From Acinetobacter brisouii CIP 110357 (GTDB taxonomy: Bacteria > Pseudomonadota > Gammaproteobacteria > Pseudomonadales > Moraxellaceae), in the NCBI RefSeq assembly GCF_000488275.1, contig NZ_KI530762.1:1520971-1584970 (forward strand): a DNA stretch of 64,000 nucleotides, given 5' to 3'. Position 1 is the stretch's first letter, and the number at the start of each line of letters is the position of its first letter. The notes beneath the pieces are model-generated. The model had not been told where the DNA came from. It did no database searches and saw only the letters and a program-made list of their open reading frames with translations. Made by a program: the position numbers and the translations under genes. Shown piece by piece: positions 49,295-59,235 of this stretch.

Positions 49295-50470
49295 CTAATG
49301 TTGTTCTAAATGCAGTATGACGCAGGTGCCTTGCGGTGAATTGGCAACAAAACGTAGTTCTGCACCAATGCGTTCCGCCCGCTCCTGCATGATTTCCAGA
49401 CCAAAACTGTCACTGCGTTTGTTCTTTAACTGAATGCCACGTCCGTTGTCGCAAATACAGATTTGCAATGCTCCTGAAACCAGATATTCAATGCGTACCT
49501 GCGCGCTTGAAGCATGTGAATGTCGCACGACATTGCTCAGGCTTTCCCGAATAATGTAGAGCAGCTGCATGGCATATTTGGCACTGACGTTCAGATGTGC
49601 TACACGATTGTCCAGTTCAAAGGAAATGCTGGACTGATGTGCAAATTCATCCATGACTTTTTTTAGTGCCGAAGCAAAATCCAGTTCTTGATAGGCCAAA
49701 CGTGAAGCCGTGATCAATTCACGCGTTTGCTGATAGGCATAATGGGTATAACTGGCAAGATCTTCACTCAGTGGTAACAGTGCGCTATAACTCGGCTGAT
49801 TTTTACACAGGCTATGCAGTTGTGCCGACTTCAGGCGTAAAAAACCCAGTACCTGTGCAATACTGTCATGCAGTTCTGCAGCAAATTCACGGCGCTCTTT
49901 GAGTAAAATTGCCTGCCGTTTTTGTTGCTGTTCTATCCAGTACTGAAAGCCTTGTTGCAAGGCATCGTCAAGTTGTTGTAAATGCGGCTGGAGGCTGCTT
50001 TCTATCGCATTGGTCTGTTGTACATACAAACGCCACACCACCATTTCTTGTCCAAGTAACAACAAGCGCGCCTGATGGTTCTGAATCTGTAGCAAATTCT
50101 CAACTTGCGACTGTGCATAGTAGGTCTGATTTAACAGCACAGACTGGATCTGGTTTAAATCTTGTCGTTCAAGTTGTGTACTTTGGGCATGGTAAATAAA
50201 ACATTCCTGTGTAAATGGATAGCACAACACAAAGCACAGTTTTGGTACATGTTGCATTGCAAAAGTGCTGTCGAGTTGTTGTTGCAGATCATGCAATAGC
50301 TCAGGCAATTGTTCATTAGGCTGCTCAACACGGGCAATATTCAACATCAGTCTGAGCAATATCACCTCAAATTGTGCGGCCAAAAGCTGCTGTTGCAGCG
50401 AGGTTTCTGCTACATCTACACCGATTCGACGCTTTTGCCATACCTGCGACAAAGACTGCCAAACTTTCAT
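49295..50470 (-). CDS. NarX-like cytosolic sensor histidine kinase (HisKA_3)
   Basis: A 391-residue kinase. The H-box ELHDSIAQ (HisKA_3) is near residue 195 and the HATPase box is near CDNGRGIQL. No transmembrane segment or periplasmic loop is visible, unlike NarX, so it senses an internal signal. The N-terminal about 180 residues are helical and Gln/Leu rich with no named domain. Divergent from tdm, it shares a 230-bp spacer that includes a 7-2-7 site. The ATG at 50470 is preferred (GGAAC site). Confidence 0.85.
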   Translation of the reverse strand: MKVWQSLSQVWQKRRIGVDVAETSLQQQLLAAQFEVILLRLMLNIARVEQPNEQLPELLHDLQQQLDSTFAMQHVPKLCFVLCYPFTQECFIYHAQSTQLERQDLNQIQSVLLNQTYYAQSQVENLLQIQNHQARLLLLGQEMVVWRLYVQQTNAIESSLQPHLQQLDDALQQGFQYWIEQQQKRQAILLKERREFAAELHDSIAQVLGFLRLKSAQLHSLCKNQPSYSALLPLSEDLASYTHYAYQQTRELITASRLAYQELDFASALKKVMDEFAHQSSISFELDNRVAHLNVSAKYAMQLLYIIRESLSNVVRHSHASSAQVRIEYLVSGALQICICDNGRGIQLKNKRSDSFGLEIMQERAERIGAELRFVANSPQGTCVILHLEQH

Positions 50471-50569
50471 GGTCGTTCCGTATCGTATTGCCCAATCCAC
50501 TGCATTTTTGCCCCATTTTATTCTTCATAGTTATAAATTTTGAGCATTATTCATGCCAAAATCCGTTTT

Positions 50570-50585
50570 TACCTCATTGTGAGTA
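50570..50585. promoter_or_regulatory. Candidate 7-2-7 NarL-type site between the kinase gene and tdm
   Basis: TACCTCATTGTGAGTA: inverted heptamers TACCTCA and TACTCAC with two central bases. About 100 bp from the kinase gene and 116 bp from tdm, so it could control both. Confidence 0.6.
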
Positions 50586-50700
50586 ATCATTCTGGGCAAT
50601 TGTGATCTGTTTTTGAACTGGCGATATTGAAACTCATCCAGGCATGACAACAGGCAAATGAGCGTGTGGTGATGCAAGTGAGGACAACAGCGCAAAGGCA

Positions 50701-53049
50701 ATGCATATGGGCAATTTATCACAGCATCTTTCAGTCGAAACTGAGCAGTTTTTTCATTTACAAGCAGCTCTGCAACAGGTTCAGTTACGGGTTGATCCAC
50801 AATCAGCAGCAATATTTGAACTCGACGCTCAAGATGACTTAGAACTGAATCTTCCAGCAGGTCAAGGCATAGAAATCTTGGTGCGAAATGCACAAGGTAA
50901 AATCCAGTTACCCTTACTGCAACTGGTCAGCCCAAATGGCATTATCAGCATTGGAACAGCAGTACAAACGCTTGAACAACTTGTGCAACAAGACAGCGTT
51001 GCTCAGCGTCTTGAATACCAGTTACAAAAATTCAAGATTGCTCAAACTGATTTAGACGTGGTGCTACGTGTTCAGCACACTGAGCACGTTCGTTTTCATG
51101 CGCCTGAACCCCTTTCCGTGATTGTGCTCAATACAGGCAAAAATATGCAGGTCGATCAGCAGGATGCCATCGACGAAGTTCAAGTGATGATTCATAAAGC
51201 CAAAGCCCAAACTGAATACTTACCTGCACCACTGGCACAACCGATTCAGGAGATCCGTATCAGTAAAGCCAGTGCCAAAACCTATCGCGTGAAAGCGGGA
51301 CAATGGATTCAGATTATTGATGTTTCGGGAAAGCAGTGCTCGGACTTTTTAGCGTTTGATGCCAACGCACTGGCTCAAGGTCAGGAAATTGGGCTGGATG
51401 CGGTAGCAACACGCACAGTACTGGGTCACAGCACCCCAAGCCCAGGCATTCACTCACGCTTTTATGGCACAGACATGCAAGCCTTAGTCGAAGTAGTTCA
51501 AGACACTGTGGGACGACATGACATGTTCCTGACGGCATGTAGCCCGAAATTTTATGAAGACAGTGGCTACTTTGGGCATCTCTCTTGTACTGACAACTTT
51601 AACCGTATTTTAAATCCACTCGGCTTGACTCCTAAAGCCGCATGGCCAGCCATTAATTTTTTCTACAACACTCAAGTTGAATCCTGCGGCAGCATCAGCA
51701 TGGACGAACCGTGGTCACGTGCGGGCGACTATATTTTACTGCGCGCCCACAAAGACCTGCTCTGTGCATCATCCGCCTGCCCCGACGACATTGACCCATC
51801 CAACGGTTGGGTTCCCAGCGACATTCATGTGCGAATTTATGCCGAATCCGAGCAATTCCTACGTTCCCAACTGTACCGTACCCATCCTGAGGAGATGCCC
51901 CGCATGACCAAACAAAGTGGCTTTCATTCGCGTATTGCTGCCCTGACTTCGCACCTCGTTGAATATCATGGTTATTGGGTGGCTGATGAATATCATGGTT
52001 GGGGCGCAAAAGCCGAATATCTGGCGTGTCGTGAACGTGTCGCGATGATTGACCTTACCGCTTTACGCAAATTTGAAATTACAGGCCCAGATGCTGAAAG
52101 TTTCTTGCAATACATGCTCACTCGCAATGTCCGCAAACTGGCGATTGGTGAAATTGTCTATTCTGCGATTTGCCTTGAAACAGGCGGCATGCTGGATGAC
52201 GGCACGATTTTCCGTTTGGGCGAAAACAACTTTCGCTGGGTCTGTGGCGATGAATACACAGGTACATGGCTGAAACAAAAAGCCCAGCAACTCGGATATC
52301 GGGTCAGTATTCGACATTCTTCAGATCAAATTCACAATGTTGCCGTTCAAGGGCCAAAAAGCCGTGAACTGCTCAAACAACTGATCTGGACACCTGAACA
52401 TCAACCCAACCTCGAACAACTGGCATGGTTCCATTTCACGCTCGGACGCTTAGGCAATGCCCAAGGCATTCCCGTCATGGTGTCACGCACAGGTTATACA
52501 GGTGAGCTGGGCTTTGAAGTGTGGTGTCATCCGACTCATGCTGAACAGGTTTGGGATGCGATCTGGTCGGCTGGACAAGCCTTTGAGATTGCACCAATGG
52601 GTTTTGCCGCACTGGATATGCTCCGAATCGAAGCCGGTCTGATTTTTGCACAACATGAATTTGATGCACAGACCAATCCATTTGAAGCAGGTATTGGTTT
52701 TACCGTTCCCTTAAAAAGTAAAGAAGAAGACTTCTTGGGTAAACAGGCGATGCAAAATCAGACCGCGCAAAGTCGACATAAATTGGTGGGCTTAATCTTG
52801 GAACAAAATGAAGCTGCCGAACACGGCGATCTGATTTATGTCGACCGCTACCCTGTTGGTGTCGTCACCAGCGCCACGAATTCACCTTTACTGAAAAAGC
52901 AGATTGCGCTGTGTCGGGTTGCTCCGCAATACGCCAGTGCAGAGACCACTTTAGAGGTTGGCAAACTCGATGGGCAAAAGAAACGCCTGAAAGCCAAAGT
53001 GGTCAATTTACCGTTTTACGATCCTGAGCGCACACGAGTTCGCGCCTAA
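50701..53049 (+). CDS. tdm: Trimethylamine N-oxide demethylase
   Basis: A 782-residue fusion. The N-terminal half holds a DUF1989 region (about 190-400) with Cys-rich motifs (CGSISMDEPW, DLLCASSACPDDID) that bind zinc in Tdm; the C-terminal half is a GcvT-type THF-binding domain (about 430-780, with VMVSRTGYTGELGFEVW). Tdm splits TMAO into dimethylamine and formaldehyde, and the second domain passes formaldehyde to THF. The length is close to known Tdm (about 760). A second ATG two codons in could be the true start. amt follows after 109 bp. Confidence 0.9.
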   Translation: MHMGNLSQHLSVETEQFFHLQAALQQVQLRVDPQSAAIFELDAQDDLELNLPAGQGIEILVRNAQGKIQLPLLQLVSPNGIISIGTAVQTLEQLVQQDSVAQRLEYQLQKFKIAQTDLDVVLRVQHTEHVRFHAPEPLSVIVLNTGKNMQVDQQDAIDEVQVMIHKAKAQTEYLPAPLAQPIQEIRISKASAKTYRVKAGQWIQIIDVSGKQCSDFLAFDANALAQGQEIGLDAVATRTVLGHSTPSPGIHSRFYGTDMQALVEVVQDTVGRHDMFLTACSPKFYEDSGYFGHLSCTDNFNRILNPLGLTPKAAWPAINFFYNTQVESCGSISMDEPWSRAGDYILLRAHKDLLCASSACPDDIDPSNGWVPSDIHVRIYAESEQFLRSQLYRTHPEEMPRMTKQSGFHSRIAALTSHLVEYHGYWVADEYHGWGAKAEYLACRERVAMIDLTALRKFEITGPDAESFLQYMLTRNVRKLAIGEIVYSAICLETGGMLDDGTIFRLGENNFRWVCGDEYTGTWLKQKAQQLGYRVSIRHSSDQIHNVAVQGPKSRELLKQLIWTPEHQPNLEQLAWFHFTLGRLGNAQGIPVMVSRTGYTGELGFEVWCHPTHAEQVWDAIWSAGQAFEIAPMGFAALDMLRIEAGLIFAQHEFDAQTNPFEAGIGFTVPLKSKEEDFLGKQAMQNQTAQSRHKLVGLILEQNEAAEHGDLIYVDRYPVGVVTSATNSPLLKKQIALCRVAPQYASAETTLEVGKLDGQKKRLKAKVVNLPFYDPERTRVRA

Positions 53050-53158
53050 GTTTTTTAATTCTCCTGATTGCCGAGTGTGAACTGGGCAATCTGCAAAAAA
53101 TGGATGTTTTGTTTCGGCAAAACGCAACGTATTGTGATCATTACACGAGGAGAGAAAT

Positions 53159-54475
53159 ATGAATATTCGTTCTATTTCGAGCTTAGTATTGGGTTGTTTA
53201 TTGTTGTCGCCACACTTTGCACAGGCAGCAGAAACAGCAACATTGAACCAAACATCGACCTCATGGGTCATGACATCGATTGTCTTTGTCATGATTATGT
53301 TTATTCCAGGGTTGGCTTTGTTTTATGGCGGCATGCTGCGCAGTAAAAACGTACTGTCGATCTGTACCCAGTTTTTTGCTTTTGCAGGCATTATCGGGCT
53401 GATGTGGATTACCCATATTTACAGCATGATTGTCGATACCACAGGCATGCATGATGGTACGTTTAATCTTGCCAGTTTTGTCGGTGGTTTCGACAAAGCC
53501 TTTATGCATGGTGTTACCGATCAGTCGTTAATGGGCGATATTCCTGAATATGTGACCTCAGTCTTTGGCATGACTTTCGCCATGATCACCCCTGCGATTG
53601 TGGTCGGTGGCTATGCAGAGCGTATGAAGTTTAGTGCAATGGTCATTTTTGTGATTTTATGGACAACGATTGTTTATGCACCTATGGCACACATGGTCTG
53701 GGGCGGTGTCGGTTCTGCCATGCACAACTGGGGTGTACTGGATTTTGCAGGCGGGACAGCCGTACATATCAATTCAGGCATTGCTGCACTGGTTGGTGCG
53801 ATGATCATTGGACGTCGTAAAGACTGGAAAACCCAAAATATTGCCCCACACAACTTGGTCTACACCTTCATTGGTGCGGGTTTACTCTGGGCAGGCTGGT
53901 TTGGTTTCAATGTCGGTTCGGCACTGGCAGCCAATGCAAGTGCTGGCTTAATCATGATGAATACCCAAGTTGCAGCTTGTGCAGGCATTGTAGGCTGGAT
54001 GATCATTGAAAAAGTTCTCGATCGACACACCACGTCTTTAGGACTTGCTTCTGGCGCAATTGCGGGCTTGGTCGGTATTACTCCAGCAGCCGCTTATGTT
54101 GGCGTATTTGGCGCAGCAGCAATCGGATTGATTACAGGCATGGTCTGCTTCTATGCGGTTACTCGTCTTAAAAATGTGCTCAACATTGATGACTCACTTG
54201 ATGTCTTTGCTTTACACGGCATTGGCGGCATGGTCGGTGGAATTTTGACTGGTATTTTTGCCTCACCATTATTGGGTGGCAATATCACGGGTCTTGATTT
54301 TGGTACACAGTTTATTGCGCAAGTGATTGGGATTATCGTGACTGTCGTCTATAGCGCAGTCTGCACATGGGGCATTTTCAAAGTGATCGAACTGACTGTC
54401 GGCCTACGTGTTTCACATGAAGAAGAGGAAAAAGGTCTCGATCTAAGCGATCATAACGAACGCGCTTACAACTAA
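53159..54475 (+). CDS. amtB: Ammonium transporter (Amt), first copy
   Basis: A 438-residue Amt channel with an N-terminal signal peptide (AQA cleavage) and about eleven hydrophobic segments. It carries FYGGMLRSKNVLS, GGYAERMKFSA and the twin-His pore region (ALHGIGGMVGGI). Amt proteins pass NH3/NH4+ and can carry methylammonium. It is about 110 bp downstream of tdm, possibly in the same transcript, and is followed by a terminator. It is a close paralogue of the second Amt. Confidence 0.92.
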   Translation: MNIRSISSLVLGCLLLSPHFAQAAETATLNQTSTSWVMTSIVFVMIMFIPGLALFYGGMLRSKNVLSICTQFFAFAGIIGLMWITHIYSMIVDTTGMHDGTFNLASFVGGFDKAFMHGVTDQSLMGDIPEYVTSVFGMTFAMITPAIVVGGYAERMKFSAMVIFVILWTTIVYAPMAHMVWGGVGSAMHNWGVLDFAGGTAVHINSGIAALVGAMIIGRRKDWKTQNIAPHNLVYTFIGAGLLWAGWFGFNVGSALAANASAGLIMMNTQVAACAGIVGWMIIEKVLDRHTTSLGLASGAIAGLVGITPAAAYVGVFGAAAIGLITGMVCFYAVTRLKNVLNIDDSLDVFALHGIGGMVGGILTGIFASPLLGGNITGLDFGTQFIAQVIGIIVTVVYSAVCTWGIFKVIELTVGLRVSHEEEEKGLDLSDHNERAYN

Positions 54476-54494
54476 ACATTTTAAATACTTTCCC

Positions 54495-54529
54495 AATCGG
54501 GCAGAAGTACAGCTTCTGCCCGATTTTTT
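54495..54529 (+). terminator. Terminator of the first amt
   Basis: AATCGGGCAGAAG and CTTCTGCCCGATT form a 13-bp stem with a 5-nt loop, followed by TTTTT. Confidence 0.93.
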
Positions 54530-54683
54530 GCGCCAATTGATTGCAATTCCCTACAATTTAAACGTGTTTATGCACATTTTTTGTTCACAATACATCTCTG
54601 TTTCTTCATCGCGATAAGATTATCTATTAAAAACAAACCTTTGATTTATCAATCGTTATATTAAATTCACTTTTCATAAAATT

Positions 54684-54699
54684 TGGTACAAGAATTGCT
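54684..54699 (+). promoter_or_regulatory. Sigma-54 promoter of the second amt
   Basis: TGGTACAAGAATTGCT matches the TGGYACRNNNNTTGCW consensus at all defined positions. It lies 108 bp before the ATG. It predicts NtrC-dependent induction under nitrogen limitation. Confidence 0.8.
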
Positions 54700-54806
54700 T
54701 ATAACTAAAATGAAATTAATATTCTCTAAAAGAATATTAGAAAAACCACATATTTGAATTTTTAAAATCGCATCTTCGCCTAATTTTTTGCATACAGGAA
54801 GGATCT

Positions 54807-56123
54807 ATGATTTCCCGTTCTCTGGTTAAATTGGCTTTGGGGAGCCTGCTATTTACCCCTGTCTACGCATTTGCTGCCGATGCACCCTTCGATGCTGCAT
54901 CTACGGTTTGGGTCATGATCTCTGCCATTTTGGTACTGATCATGTTTATTCCAGGCTTGGCACTATTTTATGGTGGCATGATTCGCGCTAAAAATATCCT
55001 GTCGATTTTTTCGCAATTCTTTGCCATCGCTGCTGTTGTCGGGATTTTATGGGTGAGTTTTGTATATAGCTTGGTTGCCGATACCACAGGTATGACTGAA
55101 GGCTCGCTGAATTTGTACAGTTTTGTTGGTGGCTTAAGCAAAGCTTTTATGCATGGAATTAGCGAGAAAACACTCATCGCAGGTGTACCCGAATATGTTA
55201 TCGCTGTATTTGGGATGACCTTCGCCATGATTACACCTGCCATTGCTGTAGGTGGCTACGCTGAACGCATGAAATTCAGCGCTGTGGTTTTATTTGGGGC
55301 ATTTTGGCTGATCTTAGTTTATGGACCATTGGCACACATGGTCTGGGGTGGTGCAGGTGCAATCATGCACAACTGGGGCGTACTCGACTTTGCAGGCGGT
55401 ACAGCCGTACATATCAATTCGGGCGTTGCTGCACTGGTTGGAGCACTGATTTTAGGTAAGCGTAAAGGTTGGCCAACCGCGTCTATGCCGCCACATAACT
55501 TGGTTTTTACCATGATTGGCGCAGCACTGCTTTGGGCTGGTTGGTTCGGGTTTAATGTTGGCTCGGCACTGGCAGCCAATACAACAGCAGGCTTGGTTCT
55601 CATGACCACCATGATTGCAACTTGCGGCGGGATTGTCGGCTGGATGTTGATTGAAAAAGCCATGACAGGTCATGTTACTTCTTTAGGCCTCGCCTCTGGT
55701 GCTATTGCAGGTCTGGTTGGTATTACACCTGCGGCAGCTTATGTGGGCGTGTTCGGCGCAATTGCTATCGGTCTCATCACCAGCGTTTGCTGTTTCTTTG
55801 CAGTGACAGGTCTAAAACGCAAATTTGGTTTTGACGATGCTCTTGATGTCTTTGCCTTACACGGGATTGGCGGTATGGTTGGTGGCGTTTTGACAGGTAT
55901 TTTCGCTGCACCAGCTTTAGGCGGTAACATTGCCAATTTGGTTATTGGCTCTCAAGTTGTTATCCAGCTCATGGGAATCGGTTTGACAGTGGTGTACTGT
56001 GGTTTCTTCACATGGTTAATTCTGACTGTCATTGATAAAACCATCGGCTTACGCGTCAGCACCGAACAAGAACAGCAAGGCCTGGATGTGAGCGATCATA
56101 ATGAAAAAGCCTATAATCCTTAA
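54807..56123 (+). CDS. amtB: Ammonium transporter (Amt), second copy
   Basis: A 438-residue Amt channel, very similar to the first in length and motifs (FYGGMIRAKNILS, GGYAERMKFSA, ALHGIGGMVGGV). It has a signal peptide and about eleven membrane segments. It is controlled by its own sigma-54 promoter, unlike the first copy, where none was seen. It would bring in ammonium under nitrogen limitation and, by family, can carry methylammonium. Confidence 0.92.
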   Translation: MISRSLVKLALGSLLFTPVYAFAADAPFDAASTVWVMISAILVLIMFIPGLALFYGGMIRAKNILSIFSQFFAIAAVVGILWVSFVYSLVADTTGMTEGSLNLYSFVGGLSKAFMHGISEKTLIAGVPEYVIAVFGMTFAMITPAIAVGGYAERMKFSAVVLFGAFWLILVYGPLAHMVWGGAGAIMHNWGVLDFAGGTAVHINSGVAALVGALILGKRKGWPTASMPPHNLVFTMIGAALLWAGWFGFNVGSALAANTTAGLVLMTTMIATCGGIVGWMLIEKAMTGHVTSLGLASGAIAGLVGITPAAAYVGVFGAIAIGLITSVCCFFAVTGLKRKFGFDDALDVFALHGIGGMVGGVLTGIFAAPALGGNIANLVIGSQVVIQLMGIGLTVVYCGFFTWLILTVIDKTIGLRVSTEQEQQGLDVSDHNEKAYNP

Positions 56124-56161
56124 TTGCTTATTGTAATCGGCTATGCCACACTCAAGCCAAC

Positions 56162-56190
56162 ATCCGCAGTTGAACACTGCGGATTTTTTG
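56162..56190 (+). terminator. Terminator of the second amt
   Basis: ATCCGCAGT and ACTGCGGAT pair over 9 bp with a 5-nt loop, followed by TTTTTT. Confidence 0.92.
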
Positions 56191-56222
56191 TCTGAGGTTT
56201 TTGCACATTTAAGGATCACCGC

Positions 56223-56852
56223 ATGTACGTTCCTGCACAGTTTGAAGAAAAGAATTTAACTGCTTTATACGATTTAATCAGCAATAACGCGTTGGGCTGT
56301 CTGATTACCCAGCAAGACGGTTTGCTCGATGCCAATCATATTCCCTTTGAACTCTGTACAGAAACCCAAGGCTTAGGTGTTCTTAAAGCCCATATTGCCC
56401 GTGAAAATCCACTGTTTCAGCAACTCCAAGATCAAGATGAAGTCTTGGTGGTATTCCGAGCTGATCAAGGTTATATTTCGCCCAACTGGTATCCTGAAAA
56501 ATTACAGCATCATCGTACTGTCCCAACATGGAATTATCGTGTGGTGCATGTCCGTGGCAAAATCCGTGTTCATGATGACGAAAAATTTCTACGCGGCTTA
56601 TTGGCACGCTTAACCCGCCAACATGAAGCAACTCAGCCAGAGCCGTGGAAAATGTCGGATGCGCCCGCAGACTACATTGCCGAAGAGCTCCGCCATATTG
56701 TTGGTATCGAAATTCAGATTACTGATCTTCAAGGCAAATTCAAAATCAGTCAGAACCGTTCGGTTGAAGACCGCCAAGGCGTGGTCAAAGGGTTGGCTGA
56801 ACAAGGCAATCTGGCTTTGTCACAGTCTGTGCAAAGCACATTGTCAGAGTAA
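56223..56852 (+). CDS. PaiB-family FMN-binding protein
   Basis: A 209-residue protein of the PaiB family (FMN-binding split barrel; once described as a negative regulator of sporulation and protease genes in Bacillus). Matching segments are MYVPAQFEE, GLLDANHIPFEL and PTWNYRVVHVRGKI. Its biochemical role is not settled in the family. It is monocistronic between the amt genes and the miaE operon. Confidence 0.86.
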   Translation: MYVPAQFEEKNLTALYDLISNNALGCLITQQDGLLDANHIPFELCTETQGLGVLKAHIARENPLFQQLQDQDEVLVVFRADQGYISPNWYPEKLQHHRTVPTWNYRVVHVRGKIRVHDDEKFLRGLLARLTRQHEATQPEPWKMSDAPADYIAEELRHIVGIEIQITDLQGKFKISQNRSVEDRQGVVKGLAEQGNLALSQSVQSTLSE

Positions 56853-57039
56853 ATTTAGTCAATAAAAAACTCTCTGGCGTTTTGATGCTAATCAATTAAG
56901 GAGCTTTACAATAAGCGCCTTAATTTTTAGATATTCACTCCAAAGCCTGACTTTAAAAGCATATTAATGGGAAGCCCTGCCTCACAAGAAAAACCCTTGT
57001 CAAAGGCGCTGCCGAAAATCACAAAACATTTACAGTTCA

Positions 57040-57078
57040 AAAAGAAAATGCCAGTCAGCTTCTTCACTGACTGGCATT
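57040..57078 (-). terminator. Terminator of the recO-pdxJ-miaE operon
   Basis: ATGCCAGTCAG and CTGACTGGCAT form an 11-bp stem; the minus-strand side continues TTTTCTTTTT. It lies 33 bp after miaE. Confidence 0.9.
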
Positions 57079-57111
57079 AGTCTAAACCTTAGAAAATTTT
57101 TGATGTGTTGC

Positions 57112-57768
57112 TTATGCAGCAACCGTTGCGGGCACACCACTATGGAAGCGGAAAGTATCATCAGGATCTAAGATCAGGTTTTTTTCAACTTCGCGAATAT
57201 GTGCAATACGCTCCTGAATATCTTCTTCAGGTTTTTTCATTTTTGCAGTTTTTGCAACATCAAGTGCAAGCGCCAAATAATCTTCGTAATGACGTGACTC
57301 TGACTTGAGCAAATAGCGATAATAACGCCCTAATTCTTCATCAACCAGTGGCGCTAAAGCATAGAATCGCTCACATGAGCGTGCCTCTACAAATGCCCCG
57401 ATAATCAGAACATCCACCAGTGCTTCAGGCTCGTAAGTGCGGATTTCTTTGCGTAGACCACCCGCATAACGCCCTGCACTCACGGCTTTCCATTCCTGAC
57501 CACGCTTTGCCATGAACTCTAACACTTGTTCATAATGCAGCATTTCTTCACGTACCAGCTGTGCCAGTTTCACCTGCAAATCGGTAAAAAAGCTATAACG
57601 GAACATCAGATTCATCGCTGTTCCAGCAGCCTTTTTTTCACAGTTAGCATGATCTTGCATCAATAATTCTAAATTATTCAATGCTTCATCTAACCATGCT
57701 TTAGGAGTTTCACAGCCTAAAAAACCGATGACAGGCTGCATCAATTCATCATAATCTGGCGTTGACAT
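57112..57768 (-). CDS. miaE: tRNA-(ms2io6A)-hydroxylase MiaE
   Basis: A 218-residue ferritin-like diiron hydroxylase. The iron ligands appear in EEMLHYEQV and ESRHYEDYL (E-x-x-H pattern twice). It hydroxylates the isopentenyl side chain of ms2i6A37 in tRNA, using O2. It overlaps pdxJ by one base at its start (TAATG). Confidence 0.9.
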   Translation of the reverse strand: MSTPDYDELMQPVIGFLGCETPKAWLDEALNNLELLMQDHANCEKKAAGTAMNLMFRYSFFTDLQVKLAQLVREEMLHYEQVLEFMAKRGQEWKAVSAGRYAGGLRKEIRTYEPEALVDVLIIGAFVEARSCERFYALAPLVDEELGRYYRYLLKSESRHYEDYLALALDVAKTAKMKKPEEDIQERIAHIREVEKNLILDPDDTFRFHSGVPATVAA

Positions 57769-58496
57769 TATGCACTCGCTGCCTGAATTGCGGCTTTCAT
57801 TTGTTGTACTGCTTGTTCCAAGCCCACAAATACGCTGTCTGCAATAATCGAATGTCCAATGTTCAATTCATGAATTTGTGGAATTGCAGCAATCGGTGCC
57901 ACATTTTCCAGATTCAAACCATGTCCTGCATTAACAACTAGACCTTTTGATGCAGCATATTCAGCACCCTGAATAATACGTTGCAATTCATGTTGCTGTG
58001 CTTCTGGCGTTTCTGCATCAGCATAAGCACCTGTATGCAGTTCAATCGTTGGTGCACCACAGGCTACTGCTGCATCAATTTGTGCAAAATCAGCATCAAT
58101 AAACAAAGACACATCACAACCAATTGCGGTCAGTTCTTGGGTAGCTGCTTTGACATGTTCAAAGTTTCCAACAACATCCAAACCACCTTCTGTGGTCAGT
58201 TCTTGACGTTTTTCAGGTACAAAGCAAACATGATGTGGCTGAATCTCTTTGGCAAATGCCACCATTTCATCAGTTACGGCCAATTCCAAATTCATACGTG
58301 TCTTCAATGCTGGGCGCATGCGACGCACATCATCATCTTGAATATGACGACGATCTTCACGCAAATGCAAGGTAATTCCTTCTGCACCTGCCTGCTCACA
58401 AATCAGTGCAGCTTTGACAGGATCAGGATATTGAGTTCCGCGGGCTTGTCTTAAAGTCGCGACATGGTCAATATTTACACCCAGTAAGGCAGCCAT
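57768..58496 (-). CDS. pdxJ: Pyridoxine 5'-phosphate synthase PdxJ
   Basis: A 242-residue TIM-barrel enzyme, typical length. [13 protein letters not shown] and [14 protein letters not shown] are characteristic; the latter carries active-site His and Arg. It condenses deoxyxylulose 5-phosphate and aminoacetone phosphate into pyridoxine 5'-phosphate. The ATG at 58496 is preferred because AGGAAA precedes it; an upstream frame lacks similarity. It lies between recO and miaE. Confidence 0.95.
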   Translation of the reverse strand: MAALLGVNIDHVATLRQARGTQYPDPVKAALICEQAGAEGITLHLREDRRHIQDDDVRRMRPALKTRMNLELAVTDEMVAFAKEIQPHHVCFVPEKRQELTTEGGLDVVGNFEHVKAATQELTAIGCDVSLFIDADFAQIDAAVACGAPTIELHTGAYADAETPEAQQHELQRIIQGAEYAASKGLVVNAGHGLNLENVAPIAAIPQIHELNIGHSIIADSVFVGLEQAVQQMKAAIQAASA

Positions 58497-58510
58497 AACG
58501 TATTTCCTAT

Positions 58511-59227
58511 TTAGTTCTGAACTTGACGATGCTGTATCCACAACTGACGACTTTTTAAGGGTCGATCACCCAAAAGTGCGGTTATCATTTGTCGGTAAAG
58601 CTTGGTGAGACATTGTAACTGCTGTACAGAAAAATCCCCACCCTGAATATGTGTTTGCATGCTTAAAATTAGCTCGCCTTGCAAACTTGCTGAACTTCGA
58701 CTGACGACGGGCAAAAAACCTTCTGTCAGTTGAAATTGATAATGTGCATTCGGCAGCACATCATTTTGATTAGCATCTTTTGAAAAATCGATTGCATAGC
58801 CTAATTCTTGTAATAACACATGCTCAAATTGACGCAAAATCTGCTTTAAAAATAGAGGTTTTTCTGCTTCAGCTCGCAGATTTAAATGCTGTAAATTTTG
58901 GACTGCCGATGCATATTGCAAAAAACTCTGCGGCAAGGCTTCTTCTAATGGGCAGAGTCGTAAAATAAGCTCATTCAAATAAAAACCACAAAAGAAAGCA
59001 TCCCCTTGAAAAAAAATCGGTTGGGACTGAATTTCCAAATGACTAAAGTTTTTTAATTCTGATTTTCCAGAAGCCTGTAAACGCAATGGCTGATATTGTG
59101 GCGGCGAATTTTGTCGCAATACGCCATCTATTCGCCCATATTCTTGACTAAAGATATGAACAATCTGACTACGTTCGCGGTATTTTCGGTGATGAATGAG
59201 ATACCCATGTAAGACTTCATTGCGCAT
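58511..59227 (-). CDS. recO: DNA repair protein RecO
   Basis: A 238-residue RecO: N-terminal OB fold ([22 protein letters not shown]) then a helical domain. It loads RecA onto SSB-coated DNA with RecR. The four-Cys zinc motif found in some RecO proteins is absent here, as in many gamma-proteobacteria. It lies 14 bp upstream of pdxJ. Confidence 0.9.
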   Translation of the reverse strand: MRNEVLHGYLIHHRKYRERSQIVHIFSQEYGRIDGVLRQNSPPQYQPLRLQASGKSELKNFSHLEIQSQPIFFQGDAFFCGFYLNELILRLCPLEEALPQSFLQYASAVQNLQHLNLRAEAEKPLFLKQILRQFEHVLLQELGYAIDFSKDANQNDVLPNAHYQFQLTEGFLPVVSRSSASLQGELILSMQTHIQGGDFSVQQLQCLTKLYRQMITALLGDRPLKSRQLWIQHRQVQN

Positions 59228-59235
59228 GAAACTGT

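Larger units (their letters stand above)
54476..54806. other. 331-bp spacer between two amt genes
   Basis: No gene. It holds the terminator of the first amt and the sigma-54 promoter of the second. Confidence 0.6.

Noticed and set aside
57981-58454. 157-codon plus-strand ORF in pdxJ
   Set aside because: Antisense to highly conserved PdxJ; composition (Cys, Phe, Thr) is typical of a chance frame.
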